The notes beneath the pieces were generated by a model that searched no databases, was not told where the DNA came from, and worked only from the letters and a program-made list of their open reading frames with translations. Source: JACCSI01 sp963815285 (GTDB taxonomy: Bacteria; Acidobacteriota; Vicinamibacteria; Vicinamibacterales; UBA2999). From it: DNA of 64,000 nt. The translations under genes were made by a program, and so were the position numbers. Position 1 is the stretch's first letter. Each line of letters begins with the position of its first letter. Below, in pieces: positions 39,236 through 47,647 of this stretch. The stretch is from the NCBI GenBank assembly GCA_963815285.1, contig CAWFGB010000011.1, positions 1 through 64,000 of the forward strand. The letters are read 5' to 3'.

Positions 39236-39529
39236 ATGTCGGCGTTGCGGTCGGCGACCTCATCGAAACGCCGGCCGATGAGGACGGATCGGGCGGAGCC
39301 GCTGGCCGAGGCGCTGCGCGCGTGCATTGAGGATCTGGACTGGGTGGCGAGTGCCAACTTACGCTTGCGTGAAGTGGGGCATGTCTTTTTTGCGGAAGCG
39401 TTCGTGACGCCTCATGGTGCTCCCACGGGGCTGCCCGCAAAGATTCGCCATTCCGTGGACACCGCCCGTGCGATCAACTGGCGGCTGTACGACGTCACGG
39501 TCACAGTCCTCGACGACGCGCCGCGATGA
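39236..39529 (+). CDS. Hypothetical protein resembling a cation-efflux C-terminal domain
   Basis: 97 residues from ATG 39236 (an upstream GTG at 39227 is in frame). IEDLDWVASANLRLREVGHV followed by FFAEAFVTP and INWRLYDVTVTVLDD reads like the cytoplasmic dimerisation domain that ends cation-diffusion-facilitator proteins, but no transmembrane part is present. Either a stand-alone regulatory-like domain or the surviving end of a lost transporter. The stop overlaps the next start (ATGA), so it is translationally coupled to the Smr gene. Confidence 0.5.
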   Translation: MSALRSATSSKRRPMRTDRAEPLAEALRACIEDLDWVASANLRLREVGHVFFAEAFVTPHGAPTGLPAKIRHSVDTARAINWRLYDVTVTVLDDAPR

Positions 39530-40128
39530 CGTTTGAACCGGGCGATCGCGTCCACCTCGCGGGGCTCGGCACCGGCATCATCGTCGAAGCGCGCGGCCCT
39601 CGACGCTACGCCGTCGATATCAAAGGCCGCATTGTCGTGGCCGCCGCCGGCGATCTCGAGCTCGCGAAGGCAACGACTCAGTCGGCGAAGAAGCGAGCGG
39701 CCACACCTGCTGCACCTGCACCCGCTGCACCTGTCGAACCTGTCGAACCTATCGAACCTGTCGCACCTGGCCGCACCCGAGCGCACCTGGCCGCACCTGG
39801 CCGCACCCGGTCGCACCCAGCCGCACCCGGCCGCACTGGGCCGCACCCAGCCGCACCCGGCCGCACCCGGTCGCACCCGGCCGCACCTGCGCGCACCCAG
39901 CCCTCCCTCGACTTGCACGGCAAGACGGTGGACGAAGCCATCGAGGCCGTCGAGGTGTGGGTGAACGACGTGCTGCTTGCGGGACACGGCGAGGCGCGCG
40001 TGATCCATGGTCGCGGCGGCGGCCGCCTGAAGGCGGCGCTGCATCAGTATCTGCGCGGCCTCGGAGCGGTCGCCTCGTTTCGCGTCGATCCGCGCAATCC
40101 CGGAGTCACCATCGTCACGTTCGCGTGA
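39526..40128 (+). CDS. MutS2-like Smr-domain protein with repeat-derived linker
   Basis: 200 residues. The N-terminal KOW/MutS2-C-like module (MTFEPGDRVHLAGLGTGIIV, RRYAVDIKGRIVVAAAGDLE) resembles the segment preceding Smr in MutS2. The C-terminal Smr endonuclease domain is complete: LDLHGKTVDEAIEAVEVWVN with the LDLHG motif, and ARVIHGRGGGRLKAALHQYL with HGRGxG. Between them lies a Pro/Ala/Arg/His linker of about 50 residues encoded by the window's decamer repeat, giving a 10-residue period (APGRTRSHPA). Smr nickases act on branched DNA or on RNA. No MutS ATPase is nearby. Confidence 0.85.
   Translation: MTFEPGDRVHLAGLGTGIIVEARGPRRYAVDIKGRIVVAAAGDLELAKATTQSAKKRAATPAAPAPAAPVEPVEPIEPVAPGRTRAHLAAPGRTRSHPAAPGRTGPHPAAPGRTRSHPAAPARTQPSLDLHGKTVDEAIEAVEVWVNDVLLAGHGEARVIHGRGGGRLKAALHQYLRGLGAVASFRVDPRNPGVTIVTFA
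39774..39899 (-). repeat. Decamer array inside the Smr gene
   Basis: Twelve to thirteen 10-bp units (CCGCACCCGG and variants) in reverse orientation to the arrays at 28.0 and 29.1 kb. Because 10 is not a multiple of 3, three units read through all frames before repeating, which explains the 10-residue protein period. Confidence 0.9.
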
Positions 40129-40246
40129 GCGAGGACAGTCCACTTTTAGTCGCGTAGGGCGGGTAGAGCAGGTAGGGCAAGTAGGGAGTGAGGCGGGTGG
40201 GCCCCGGCCTCGAGGCGCAGTCGGTCGCGTCGAATCATTTCGCCCA

Positions 40247-40441
40247 ACGTATGGATGGGGGGAGCTGCCCGCAGGCCGGACGTGGGAATCGACCCGCGCG
40301 GTGGACATCGCGGCGGACGGCAACATCTCGGTCGCGGAGCGGTGTGGCCCAAACACCTGCGTCGGCTCCAAAGCCGATCCCATCCCGCTCTTCACCAAAG
40401 AGCGCAAGCTCGTGCGGCGCTTCGGCGCCGGCCTGCCCACG
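40247..40441 (+). pseudogene. Fragment of an NHL-repeat beta-propeller gene
   Basis: One frame reads TYGWGELPAGRTWESTRAVD, IAADGNISVAERCGPNTCVG, and SKADPIPLFTKERKLVRRFG AGL, matching two blades of the secreted NHL-type propellers common in this phylum (AADGNIxVAERCG, DPI..F...GKLV..FGAG). There is no start, signal peptide or continuation beyond about 40441. The rest of 40129-40629 holds only the repeat at 40551. Confidence 0.55.
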
Positions 40442-40550
40442 CGTCGGTCACGCACGCATGCCCTGGTGGTCCACGTCGATGCCATGCGGCCACGTCTGCC
40501 GGTAGCCCACCCGGTCGCCCCTGCACGAGCCCGCACCAGCTTCACATCTA

Positions 40551-40594
40551 GCCGCACCCAGCCGCACCTAGTCACACCCGGCCGCACCTATAAT
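40551..40594 (+). promoter_or_regulatory. Four decamer units ending in a TATAAT box
   Basis: Four 10-bp units in reverse orientation (GCCGCACCYA) end at 40590. The last unit's CCTA joins the next bases to form TATAAT (40589-40594), an apt -10 for the S9 peptidase whose ATG is 36 bp downstream with AAGGAG. The array occupies the spacer and -35 positions. Confidence 0.55.
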
Positions 40595-40629
40595 TCTTGC
40601 CCTCTGGGCCAGCGGGCCGAAGGAGCCGA

Positions 40630-42815
40630 ATGTCACACTACACCCGTCGGGTTTTTCTCGGTGTCCTGGTTGCTGCCGCCTGCACCCTCGTCTCTCTGCG
40701 CGCGCAACAGACAGTCACGCTCGAGACTCTGCTGGCGATACCCTTCCCCTCCGAAATCGTGGCAGCGCCGGCCGGCAGTCACGTCGCGTGGGTGGTCAAT
40801 GCCAACGGCTCACGCAATGTGTGGGTCGCTTCGGCGCCCCAGTTCGCGCCGCGTCAACTGACGTCATACGCGGGAGACGACGGGCAGGACATCACGGGGC
40901 TGACGTGGTCGCGTGACGGCCGGGCCCTGCTGTATGTGCGCGGCGGCGGCGCGAATCGGGCGGGCGAGATTCCGAATCCGGCGATCACCCCGCAGCCCGC
41001 GGAGCAGGCGATCTTTGCCGTCGATCTTGACGAGACCAATGTCCCGCCGTCCACTGGCACTGCGGCGGGGCTAAAGCCCACGCCTTCCTCTCCTCGCAAG
41101 CTGGCGAACGGCAGCAGCCCGGCGGTGTCCTCCAGCGGGCAAGTGGTCTACCTCTCACGTGGTCAGGTGTGGACAACGAACGTCGCGGCGACCGCCAAGC
41201 CGGAGCCAGTGTTCACCATTCGCGGCAGCGCGGGCAGCCTGCGCTGGTCGCCCGACGGCTCACAGCTTGCGTTCGTCAGCGGCCGTGGGACACACAGCTT
41301 CATCGGTGTCTATGGCATCGCCGCCAAGTCGCTGCGCTATCTCGATCCAAGCATCGATCTCGACGGCAATCCCGCCTGGTCACCCGATGGGGCGCGCCTC
41401 GTGTTCACGCGCCTCCCGGCGAGCGGCGAGACCTTCATGTTCGCGCCGCGGCGCGAAGCCCTGCCCTGGTCGATCCGTGTCGTGGAGGTCGCCAGCGGCA
41501 AGGCAAAGGAAGTCTGGAAGGCGGAGCCGGGGCCGGGCAGCGTGTTCCAGGGCGTCAACGCGCCGGAGCAACTGATGTGGGCGGCTGGTGATCGCATCGT
41601 GTTCCCGTGGGAACGCGACGGCTGGATTCACCTCTACTCGTTGCCATCGGGCGGCGGCAAGACGACGCTGCACACGCCCGGCGAGTTCGAGGTCGAACAC
41701 GTCACGATGACGCCTGACAGGACCCGCGTCGTCTACAGTTCCAATCAGGACGACATCGATCGACGGCACATCTGGTCGGTCGCCGTGGATGGCACTGCCA
41801 AGCCGGTCGCGCTGACCGCAGGCAGCGGCGCAGAGTGGATGCCGGCGGTGGTCGATGCCCACACTGTCGCCTTCATTCGATCGGATGGTCGACGGCCGGC
41901 GCATGTCGCGGTCAAGCGAGGTTCGGCGCCGGGTACCTCCGCGGACGCCGGGGTTCCCAGTGCGTCGTCCGACGACCGGGCGCTGTCGCTGATGAGCATC
42001 GCGGAGTTCCCCGTCGACCAACTGGTGATTCCTCAACGCGTGACGATCACCGCGTCCGACGGGATGGAAATCCCCGGACAGCTCTTCGTGCCGCGCGACC
42101 TGAAGGCCGGCGAGCGACGGCCAGCAGTGCTCTTCTTCCACGGCGGCTCTCGCCGGCAAATGCTGCTCGCGTGGCACTACTTGTCCTACTACCACAACAC
42201 CTACGCGATCAATCAGTACCTCGCCAGCCGCGGCTACATCGTGTTGTCGGTGAACTATCGCAGCGGCACCGGCTACGGCCTCAACTTCCGCGAGGCGCTC
42301 AACTACGGCGCAACTGGTGCCAGCGAGTTTCAGGACGTGCTCGGCGCCGGGCGCTACATGAAGAACCGTCCCGACGTGGATCCCGGTCGCATCGGCGTTT
42401 ACGGCGGGTCCTACGGCGGCTATCTCACTGCCCATGCGCTGGCGCGTGCATCGGATCTGTTTGCCGCTGGCGTGGACATCCACGGCGTTCACGACTGGAA
42501 CGTGGGTATCCGCACGTTCATGCCGAACTACGATCCCGGGCCGAAGATCGAGCAGCGCAACTTCATGTCCTCGCCGCTGAACTTCATCAAGGGGTGGAAA
42601 TCACCAGGTACCTGCTGATTCATGGTGACGACGACCGCAACGTCTCGTTTGCCGAGACGGTGACGCTGGCGGAAGCGCTGCGCAAGCAGGGCGTCACGTT
42701 CGAGTCGCTGGTGATTCCCGACGAGATCCATGGCTTCCTGCGGACCGAAAGCTGGTTGCGCGTGTGTCAGGCAACTGCGGATTTCTTTGATCGGCACCTG
42801 CGCAACCGGAAGTAA
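40630..42815 (+). CDS. Secreted S9 family peptidase, 1-nt frameshift
   Basis: About 728 residues. ATG 40630 is preceded by AAGGAG; the longer frame from 40597 starts with TTG. Signal peptide MSHYTRRVFLGVLVAAACTL. Propeller repeats (LRWSPDGSQLAFVSGRGTHS, IDLDGNPAWSPDGARLVFTR) precede the hydrolase with YGGSYGGYLTAHALARASDL (nucleophile about Ser593). The frame ends at 42618 with GWKSPGTC, but another frame continues from about 42605 as YLLIHGDDDRNVSFAETVTL (catalytic Asp) and VIPDEIHGFLRTESWLRVCQ (catalytic His). One missing base restores SPxYLLIHG. Acylaminoacyl/dipeptidyl-peptidase group; likely periplasmic peptide degradation. Confidence 0.88.
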
Positions 42816-42849
42816 TCCGCCATCGGCTGACTCTTGGGAATTGCGAGAG

Positions 42850-43542
42850 TCATGTCGCGGGCGTGACGAGTGGCGTGGGTTGGCCGGTCCACACGAACCG
42901 ATACGTCCTCTCCCTGCGCACGTTGCCCACCAGGGCCGGACGGAAACAGGCCACACACGTGCCGCCGCGGTGGCGAACGCTCGGGTAGACAACGCCGAGG
43001 GATTCGGCCTCCAGCAGTCGCTCCGCGAGCGCCTGCGACTCCACGTAACTCGCCGGGTCGAGGCAGCGCTTGAAGCCGCGCCCTTTCGGCGGGCGGAGGT
43101 CGTGGAAGACAGCGCTGAAATCGGCGAGGTAGTCGTCGTACGTGACGCTGTCTTCGAAGCGGCTGATCTCGGCCAGCTGCACGGTCTTGTGAAAGGCCAC
43201 TTCGGCTTGCGCGGTCTCGAGCGCGAATCCCGCATACCAGACCCCTCGATCAGGACCGCTGAAGCGGCTTCCGAGGGGGTGGGCATGACAGAAAGCCGCG
43301 TTGATCACCGCGGAGTTCGGGACGCCGAAGACGAGCTCCTCGAGGCCGATTCCCGGCAGCAGCTGCTGCGCGGCCAGCATCCGCTCGTTGGTCGCCGCAT
43401 CAAGCTCGAAGATGGCCTGCAGATGCGCGTCGTCATCCGCGATGTCCACGAGCACGCTGTCGCCTCGCGGCCCGTGCCGTGACGGGATGAGCCGGTGTGT
43501 ATCGAGTTGCCGGACGAGCGAGGCTGGGGGAAGCGGGGACAT
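42850..43542 (-). CDS. RES-domain toxin
   Basis: A 230-residue RES-family protein, downstream partner of the antitoxin at 43582. The RES core is clear: HPLGSRFSGPDRGVWYAGFA supplies the conserved Arg and Tyr, LETAQAEVAFHKTVQLAEIS the Glu, and VVYPSVRHRGGTCVACFRPA the final Ser/Arg block. Characterised relatives (MbcT, ParT) either degrade NAD+ or ADP-ribosylate a host enzyme. The N-terminal 60 residues precede the domain, as in full-length members. The 39-bp gap to the antitoxin indicates one transcript with antitoxin first. Confidence 0.9.
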   Translation of the reverse strand: MSPLPPASLVRQLDTHRLIPSRHGPRGDSVLVDIADDDAHLQAIFELDAATNERMLAAQQLLPGIGLEELVFGVPNSAVINAAFCHAHPLGSRFSGPDRGVWYAGFALETAQAEVAFHKTVQLAEISRFEDSVTYDDYLADFSAVFHDLRPPKGRGFKRCLDPASYVESQALAERLLEAESLGVVYPSVRHRGGTCVACFRPALVGNVRRERTYRFVWTGQPTPLVTPAT

Positions 43543-43581
43543 GGAGCCGGCGGGCGAAAGCCCACGCCTTCTGATCCCGCC

Positions 43582-44016
43582 TTATCCCGCGCGCCGGGCG
43601 TCGAGCAGGCGCCGGACCGCGTGCATGGCGGGAAGGCCGCCGCGGATCATGTATGCGAGCGGCGTATCCCCAGCGAAAATCGGGTTGGTGTTGGGCAGGC
43701 GCACCCATTCGTCCGCCAGGCTCTTGCCGTGCAGGATGTTGAGCGCCTTGTAGATGCCGATCAGATACGAAATGCGTGTCAGGCGATCGATATCGAGCGT
43801 GCGGTCCGGATCGCGCTTCCACTCGTAGAACGGTCCGTTGCTGACGCCGCCGAGGAGCGCGCGGGCGTCCTCGTCGCGCATTTGCCAGCGGCTCATGATG
43901 TTGAAAAAGGCTTTGAGCGCGGGCCCCGAGAGACGCTCCCGCTCGCTGCGGATCGCCAGGTTGGGCGGCGCATCAACCCGGAACCGGGTGGCGGGATACG
44001 AGAGAGCCGTCGCCAT
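43582..44016 (-). CDS. Xre/MbcA/ParS-type antitoxin
   Basis: A 144-residue antitoxin. ATG 44016 follows AGGAG; a longer frame to 44529 is not needed. An N-terminal Xre-like HTH (LSGPALKAFFNIMSRWQMRD, ARALLGGVSNGPFYEWKRDP) is followed by the toxin-binding MbcA/ParS domain (TRISYLIGIYKALNILHGKS, LADEWVRLPNTNPIFAGDTP, LAYMIRGGLPAMHAVRRLLD). This is the canonical partner of RES toxins, blocking their active site and repressing the operon. The promoter carries an inverted repeat on its -10 (44032-44049), consistent with autoregulation. Confidence 0.92.
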   Translation of the reverse strand: MATALSYPATRFRVDAPPNLAIRSERERLSGPALKAFFNIMSRWQMRDEDARALLGGVSNGPFYEWKRDPDRTLDIDRLTRISYLIGIYKALNILHGKSLADEWVRLPNTNPIFAGDTPLAYMIRGGLPAMHAVRRLLDARRAG

Positions 44017-44031
44017 CAGTGTCTCCTGATT

Positions 44032-44064
44032 AGGAGTGTAATCACTCCTGTGCTGCCGCGTCAA
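44032..44064 (-). promoter_or_regulatory. Toxin-antitoxin promoter with AGGAGTG-N4-CACTCCT operator
   Basis: On the minus strand, -35 TTGACG (44064-44059) and -10 TACACT (44040-44035) are 18 bp apart. A perfect 7-bp inverted repeat with a 4-bp spacer (44032-44049) covers the -10. This is the expected layout for repression by the Xre antitoxin or its complex. Confidence 0.7.
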
Positions 44065-44148
44065 GCGGCGGCTTGTGCTGACTGACCCAGTGCGGGTGTA
44101 TCCTCCCACTGTCTTCCACCTCGGCTGTTGCGGCGATTGGCCGCTGGG

Positions 44149-46401
44149 ATGTCTATGCACACGCCTTTCGTCGCGGCCCGCGTCCTCTCGATCGTCTTTG
44201 CCGGCGCCGTCCTGGTCACGACCACGGTCGCCACCAACACGCCGCCGGCGCAGACCGTCGACTTCGTGCGCGACGTGCAGCCGATCTTCAGACAGAGCTG
44301 CTACGGCTGCCACGGTCCATCGCAGCAGATGAGCGGTTTCCGTCTTGACCGGCGCTCTGACGCCATGCGCGGTGGCAGCATCGCCGTCATCGGTCCTGGA
44401 AACAGCGACGGCAGCCGCATGTATCAGCGCCTGATTGGCAATGCCTTTGGCCCGCAGATGCCGCCGACCGGTGCGTTGGCCAAGGAGCAGGTCGCCATCA
44501 TCAAGACCTGGATTGACGGGGGCGCACACTGGCCGGATGACGCGTCCGGCGAAGTCGCGCTGCCACCCGTCGATCCCGCGGCGGCAGAACTCGTCGGCCT
44601 GATCCGCCGCAACGACCTTGGTGCCTTCCGAACCCGCATCGCGCGAACTCCTTCGCTCGCCAATGCGCGCGGTCCTGGCGGCGCCACGCCCTTCATGTAT
44701 GCCGTGCTCTATGCGGACCTGGCGAGCGTCCGAGACCTTCTGGAGCGTGGCGCTGACGTGAACGCCCGCAATGATGCGGGAGCCACGGCGCTGATGTGGG
44801 CTGTCGCCGACATTGAGAAAACGCGCCTCCTCGTCGACCGCGGTGCGGACGTCAATGCCAAGTCCCTGAACGAACGAACACCGCTCCTGATCGCCGCGGG
44901 CGAGGCGGGAAGCGCCGCGACGGTCAAGCTGCTGCTCGACAAGGGCGCTGACGTGAACGGCGCTCGAGGCTCGCCGGGCGGGCAGATGACGGCCTTGACC
45001 GAAGCGGCGAACGCCGGCAACGAGGAGGCCTTCCGCCTGCTGGTGGCCGCGGGTGCCGATCTCAAGGCCGCTGGACCGCTGGCGCTCACCCTCGCACTGC
45101 GCGCCGGGTGCATGTCGTGTGCGGACGCGCTCACCAAAGCCTTCCCTCAGGAGTTGCTCACAGTCACGATGATTATGAGTGGGCCGCCGTTAGGTCTTGC
45201 GCTCGGCACGCCGATGTTTCTCGATCGCGGCGCTGCAATCGATGCGCGCGACGGGTCCGGCCGATCAGTGCTGATGCTGGCCGCGGCGTCGGAGGCCATG
45301 ACGGTTGGCGCGGTCACGCAGTTGCTGGCCAGAAAAGTGAACGTCAGCGAGCGCACGGCAAAGGGCGAGACCGCGCTCGGCCTCGCGCGGCGGCACGGCA
45401 ACTCTCCCGTGGTGACGACGCTGCTCGAAGCCGGGGCGGAAGATGAAACGCCGCCGCCCGCTCCGACGCCGGCGCCCGCCCGCTCGTCGCGTGAGGCACT
45501 CACGCGCGCGCTGCCGCTGCTCCAGAAGACCGACGTGACCTTCCAGAAGAAAGCCGGCTGTGTGTCCTGCCACAACAACTCGCTCACAGCGATGACCGTC
45601 GCTGCCGTGCGAACGCAGGGCATTCCGGTCGATTCCGTGATTGCTCGGGAGCAGGCGGCGAAGACTGGCGCCTATCTCGAAGGCTGGCGCGAACGCGCCC
45701 TGCAGGGTCTCGGCATTCCTGGCGATGCCGACACAGTGTCGTACATCCTGCTGGGGCTCGCGGCCGAAGACTATCCGGCGGATCTGGAGACCGATGCACA
45801 AGCCTATTTCCTCAAACGATCGCAGGCAGCTGACGGCCGCTGGCGCATCGTCGCCAATCGCCCGCCAATTGAGTCCAGCGATATTCAGGTGACCGCGGCG
45901 AGCATGCGCGCGCTGCAGCTCTACGCGCCGGCCGCGCAGCGCCAGCAGTACGACCAGGCAGTACGGTCGGCCGCGGCCTGGCTGCGGCAGGCTACCCCGC
46001 GAGTCACCGAAGAGCGCGTGTTTCAGCTGCTGGGCATGCACTGGTCGAACACACCCCCGGCCGTGATGCAGCAGGCAAGTCGTGCGCTCGTCGCGGAGCA
46101 GCGTGCTGATGGCGGCTGGGCGCAGCTACCAACGATGAGCAGTGACGCCTATGCCACGGGACAGGCGTTGCATGCATTGGTCGAGACCGGCATGCTCGAC
46201 GTCGGTGATCCGGTCTACCGGCGCGCGGTCCAGTTCCTGCTGCAGACTCAGCTGGCCGACGGCTCGTGGTTCGTGCGGACGCGGGCGCTACCGATTCAGC
46301 CGCTCTTCAACGCCGACTTTCCGCATGGCGCCGATGCGTTCGTTTCGGCGGCGGCGACCAATTGGGCAGCGTTGGCGCTGTCACGGGACAACGCTCGCTG
46401 A
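44149..46401 (+). CDS. Cytochrome c / ankyrin / alpha-toroid multidomain exported protein
   Basis: 750 residues from ATG 44149 (MSMHTPFVAARVLSIVFAGA, signal). Domain 1 is a planctomycete-type c-heme domain (DFVRDVQPIFRQSCYGCHGP, GNSDGSRMYQRLIGNAFGPQ, QVAIIKTWIDGGAHWP). Domain 2 has six to seven ankyrin repeats (PFMYAVLYADLASVRDLLER, TPLLIAAGEAGSAATVKLLL). A second CxxCH (KAGCVSCHNNSLTAMTVAAV) opens domain 3, helical repeats of the squalene-cyclase/prenyltransferase toroid type (YAPAAQRQQYDQAVRSAAAW, LADGSWFVRTRALPIQPLFN). It would be a periplasmic protein with up to two covalent hemes. Electron-transfer partner unknown; no strong ribosome site. Confidence 0.85.
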   Translation: MSMHTPFVAARVLSIVFAGAVLVTTTVATNTPPAQTVDFVRDVQPIFRQSCYGCHGPSQQMSGFRLDRRSDAMRGGSIAVIGPGNSDGSRMYQRLIGNAFGPQMPPTGALAKEQVAIIKTWIDGGAHWPDDASGEVALPPVDPAAAELVGLIRRNDLGAFRTRIARTPSLANARGPGGATPFMYAVLYADLASVRDLLERGADVNARNDAGATALMWAVADIEKTRLLVDRGADVNAKSLNERTPLLIAAGEAGSAATVKLLLDKGADVNGARGSPGGQMTALTEAANAGNEEAFRLLVAAGADLKAAGPLALTLALRAGCMSCADALTKAFPQELLTVTMIMSGPPLGLALGTPMFLDRGAAIDARDGSGRSVLMLAAASEAMTVGAVTQLLARKVNVSERTAKGETALGLARRHGNSPVVTTLLEAGAEDETPPPAPTPAPARSSREALTRALPLLQKTDVTFQKKAGCVSCHNNSLTAMTVAAVRTQGIPVDSVIAREQAAKTGAYLEGWRERALQGLGIPGDADTVSYILLGLAAEDYPADLETDAQAYFLKRSQAADGRWRIVANRPPIESSDIQVTAASMRALQLYAPAAQRQQYDQAVRSAAAWLRQATPRVTEERVFQLLGMHWSNTPPAVMQQASRALVAEQRADGGWAQLPTMSSDAYATGQALHALVETGMLDVGDPVYRRAVQFLLQTQLADGSWFVRTRALPIQPLFNADFPHGADAFVSAAATNWAALALSRDNAR

Positions 46402-46413
46402 ACTGGGCGTTGT

Positions 46414-46617
46414 TTAGTGAACGACGGCGTCTTCGTCCGGTTCCCACTCCAGATGCGGGATGTCGAGGTCGCGCACCGCGTTCATCGCCGCGACGATGGC
46501 GGCGTCGCCCTTGGCGCCGTGGCGCGCGGCGCGGAGGTCTTTGCGGACCTGGCGCAGGGCACGCAGCACGCGCGCGCGGTCGAAACGCTGGCCTTCGCAG
46601 TGTTCGCAGAAGCTCAT
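46414..46617 (-). CDS. Small CxxC hypothetical protein
   Basis: 67 residues from ATG 46617: MSFCEHCEGQRFDRARVLRA, a long basic helix (LRQVRKDLRAARHGAKGDAA) and an acidic end (LEWEPDEDAVVH). The CEHC pair could bind metal only as part of a dimer. No ribosome site is visible. Converges on the cytochrome/ankyrin gene. Family unknown. Confidence 0.5.
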   Translation of the reverse strand: MSFCEHCEGQRFDRARVLRALRQVRKDLRAARHGAKGDAAIVAAMNAVRDLDIPHLEWEPDEDAVVH

Positions 46618-46886
46618 TAGGAGATTGTAGTAGAAGAGGCGCGGGGCTTCAGAGTCGAACGGCCGTGGCGACCACCACACTGAGATACTCCGTCAACGGG
46701 TGGACAGGAGTCCGCGCTGCGTGTCAGGCAAGCGTCTAGTCGTGACGCTGGGTCGATCAGTCGCTCAAGTGCGGGCAGAAACCCGCAAGGCCGTTACTGG
46801 AACGGTAAGTTGAGAGCGGCTGCAACCACGAGTGCCGCACTGCGATGGTCGCCTTGCCTCCGATTCGTTGTCTATACCCTCTCTCC

Positions 46887-46914
46887 TTGAAGGCGCAGAT
46901 GACGCGTCCTTCAA
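46887..46914 (+). promoter_or_regulatory. Leader hairpin upstream of pnuC
   Basis: TTGAAGG (46887-46893) pairs with CCTTCAA (46908-46914); the next bases extend the stem (CGC with GCG, one bulged T) and close a loop of about six bases. It lies between a TATACC -10 candidate (46873-46878) and ATG 46952, so it would be at the 5' end of the transcript. It could be a small sensor or an mRNA-stability stem; it does not match a riboswitch I can name. 46618-46886 holds nothing else. Confidence 0.4.
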
Positions 46915-46951
46915 AGCGACTATGCTCCTCGCACGCCGAGATGTCAACTGG

Positions 46952-47647
46952 ATGAATCTCACCGAGATCCTTGCGAACCTCTTCAACGCCGCCTCCATCT
47001 TCCTTGCCGGCCGCAACAGCATTCACATGTGGTGGACCACCATTGTCGGCTGCGTGCTGTTTGCGTTCGTGTTCTACGACGCGAGGCTCTACGCCGACGT
47101 GACGTTGCAGGCGTTCTTCATCAGCACCGCGGGGATTGGTTGGTGGCGGTGGCTGCACGGCTTCAGCGGATCGACGCTGCCGGTCAGGCACAGCTCACGT
47201 GCGCTCGTGATCGCTGGCCTCGCGGCCGGCGTGGCCGTCACGCTCGGCTACGGCTGGCTGCTCTGGCGGTTTACCGACGCGTACGCACCGTTCATCGACT
47301 CGATCATCCTCGCGTTCAGCGTCCTGGGGCAGTTGTTGCTGATGGATCGTCGAGTGGAGTCGTGGTGGTGCTGGTTGCTCGTGAATACGATTGCGGTGCC
47401 GCTCTACGCTTCACGGGGCTTGAATGTGACGGCGGTGCTCTACGCGGCGTTCTGGATCAACGCGGTCGTGTCGCTGCGCCACTGGCAGCGGTTGGCGGGG
47501 GAGGTGACGGAGGGGGAGAGGGGAGATAGGTGCGAGGTGCGCCAGGTGCGCAGGGTGCGCAGGGTGCGGCAGGGTGCGCAGGTGCGCAAGGTGCGCAAGG
47601 TGTGCAAGGTGCCGCGTGCTATGGGTTCTTGCGCTGAGCAAGGGTGA
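46952..47647 (+). CDS. pnuC: PnuC-family vitamin/nucleoside transporter with repeat-derived tail
   Basis: 231 residues from ATG 46952 (MNLTEILANLFNAASIFLAG). Seven membrane helices with PnuC landmarks: NSIHMWWTTIVGCVLFAFVF, AFFISTAGIGWWRWLHGF (the WxxWxxW-type ligand motif region), MDRRVESWWCWLLVNTIAVP and VTAVLYAAFWINAVVSLRHW. PnuC proteins move nicotinamide riboside; paralogues take thiamine or riboflavin. The family normally ends soon after the last helix; here about 45 extra residues (VRQVRRVRRVRQGAQVRKVR and following) are encoded by a 9-bp tandem repeat. The last 29 bp overlap the convergent methyltransferase. Confidence 0.85.
   Translation: MNLTEILANLFNAASIFLAGRNSIHMWWTTIVGCVLFAFVFYDARLYADVTLQAFFISTAGIGWWRWLHGFSGSTLPVRHSSRALVIAGLAAGVAVTLGYGWLLWRFTDAYAPFIDSIILAFSVLGQLLLMDRRVESWWCWLLVNTIAVPLYASRGLNVTAVLYAAFWINAVVSLRHWQRLAGEVTEGERGDRCEVRQVRRVRRVRQGAQVRKVRKVCKVPRAMGSCAEQG
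47528..47612 (+). repeat. 9-bp tandem repeat GGTGCGCAG forming the pnuC tail
   Basis: Eight to nine units of GGTGCGCAG/GGTGCGCAA. In frame it encodes VRQVRRVRRVR-like sequence. It shares the GGTGCG core with the decamer family but has a 9-bp period. Confidence 0.9.
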
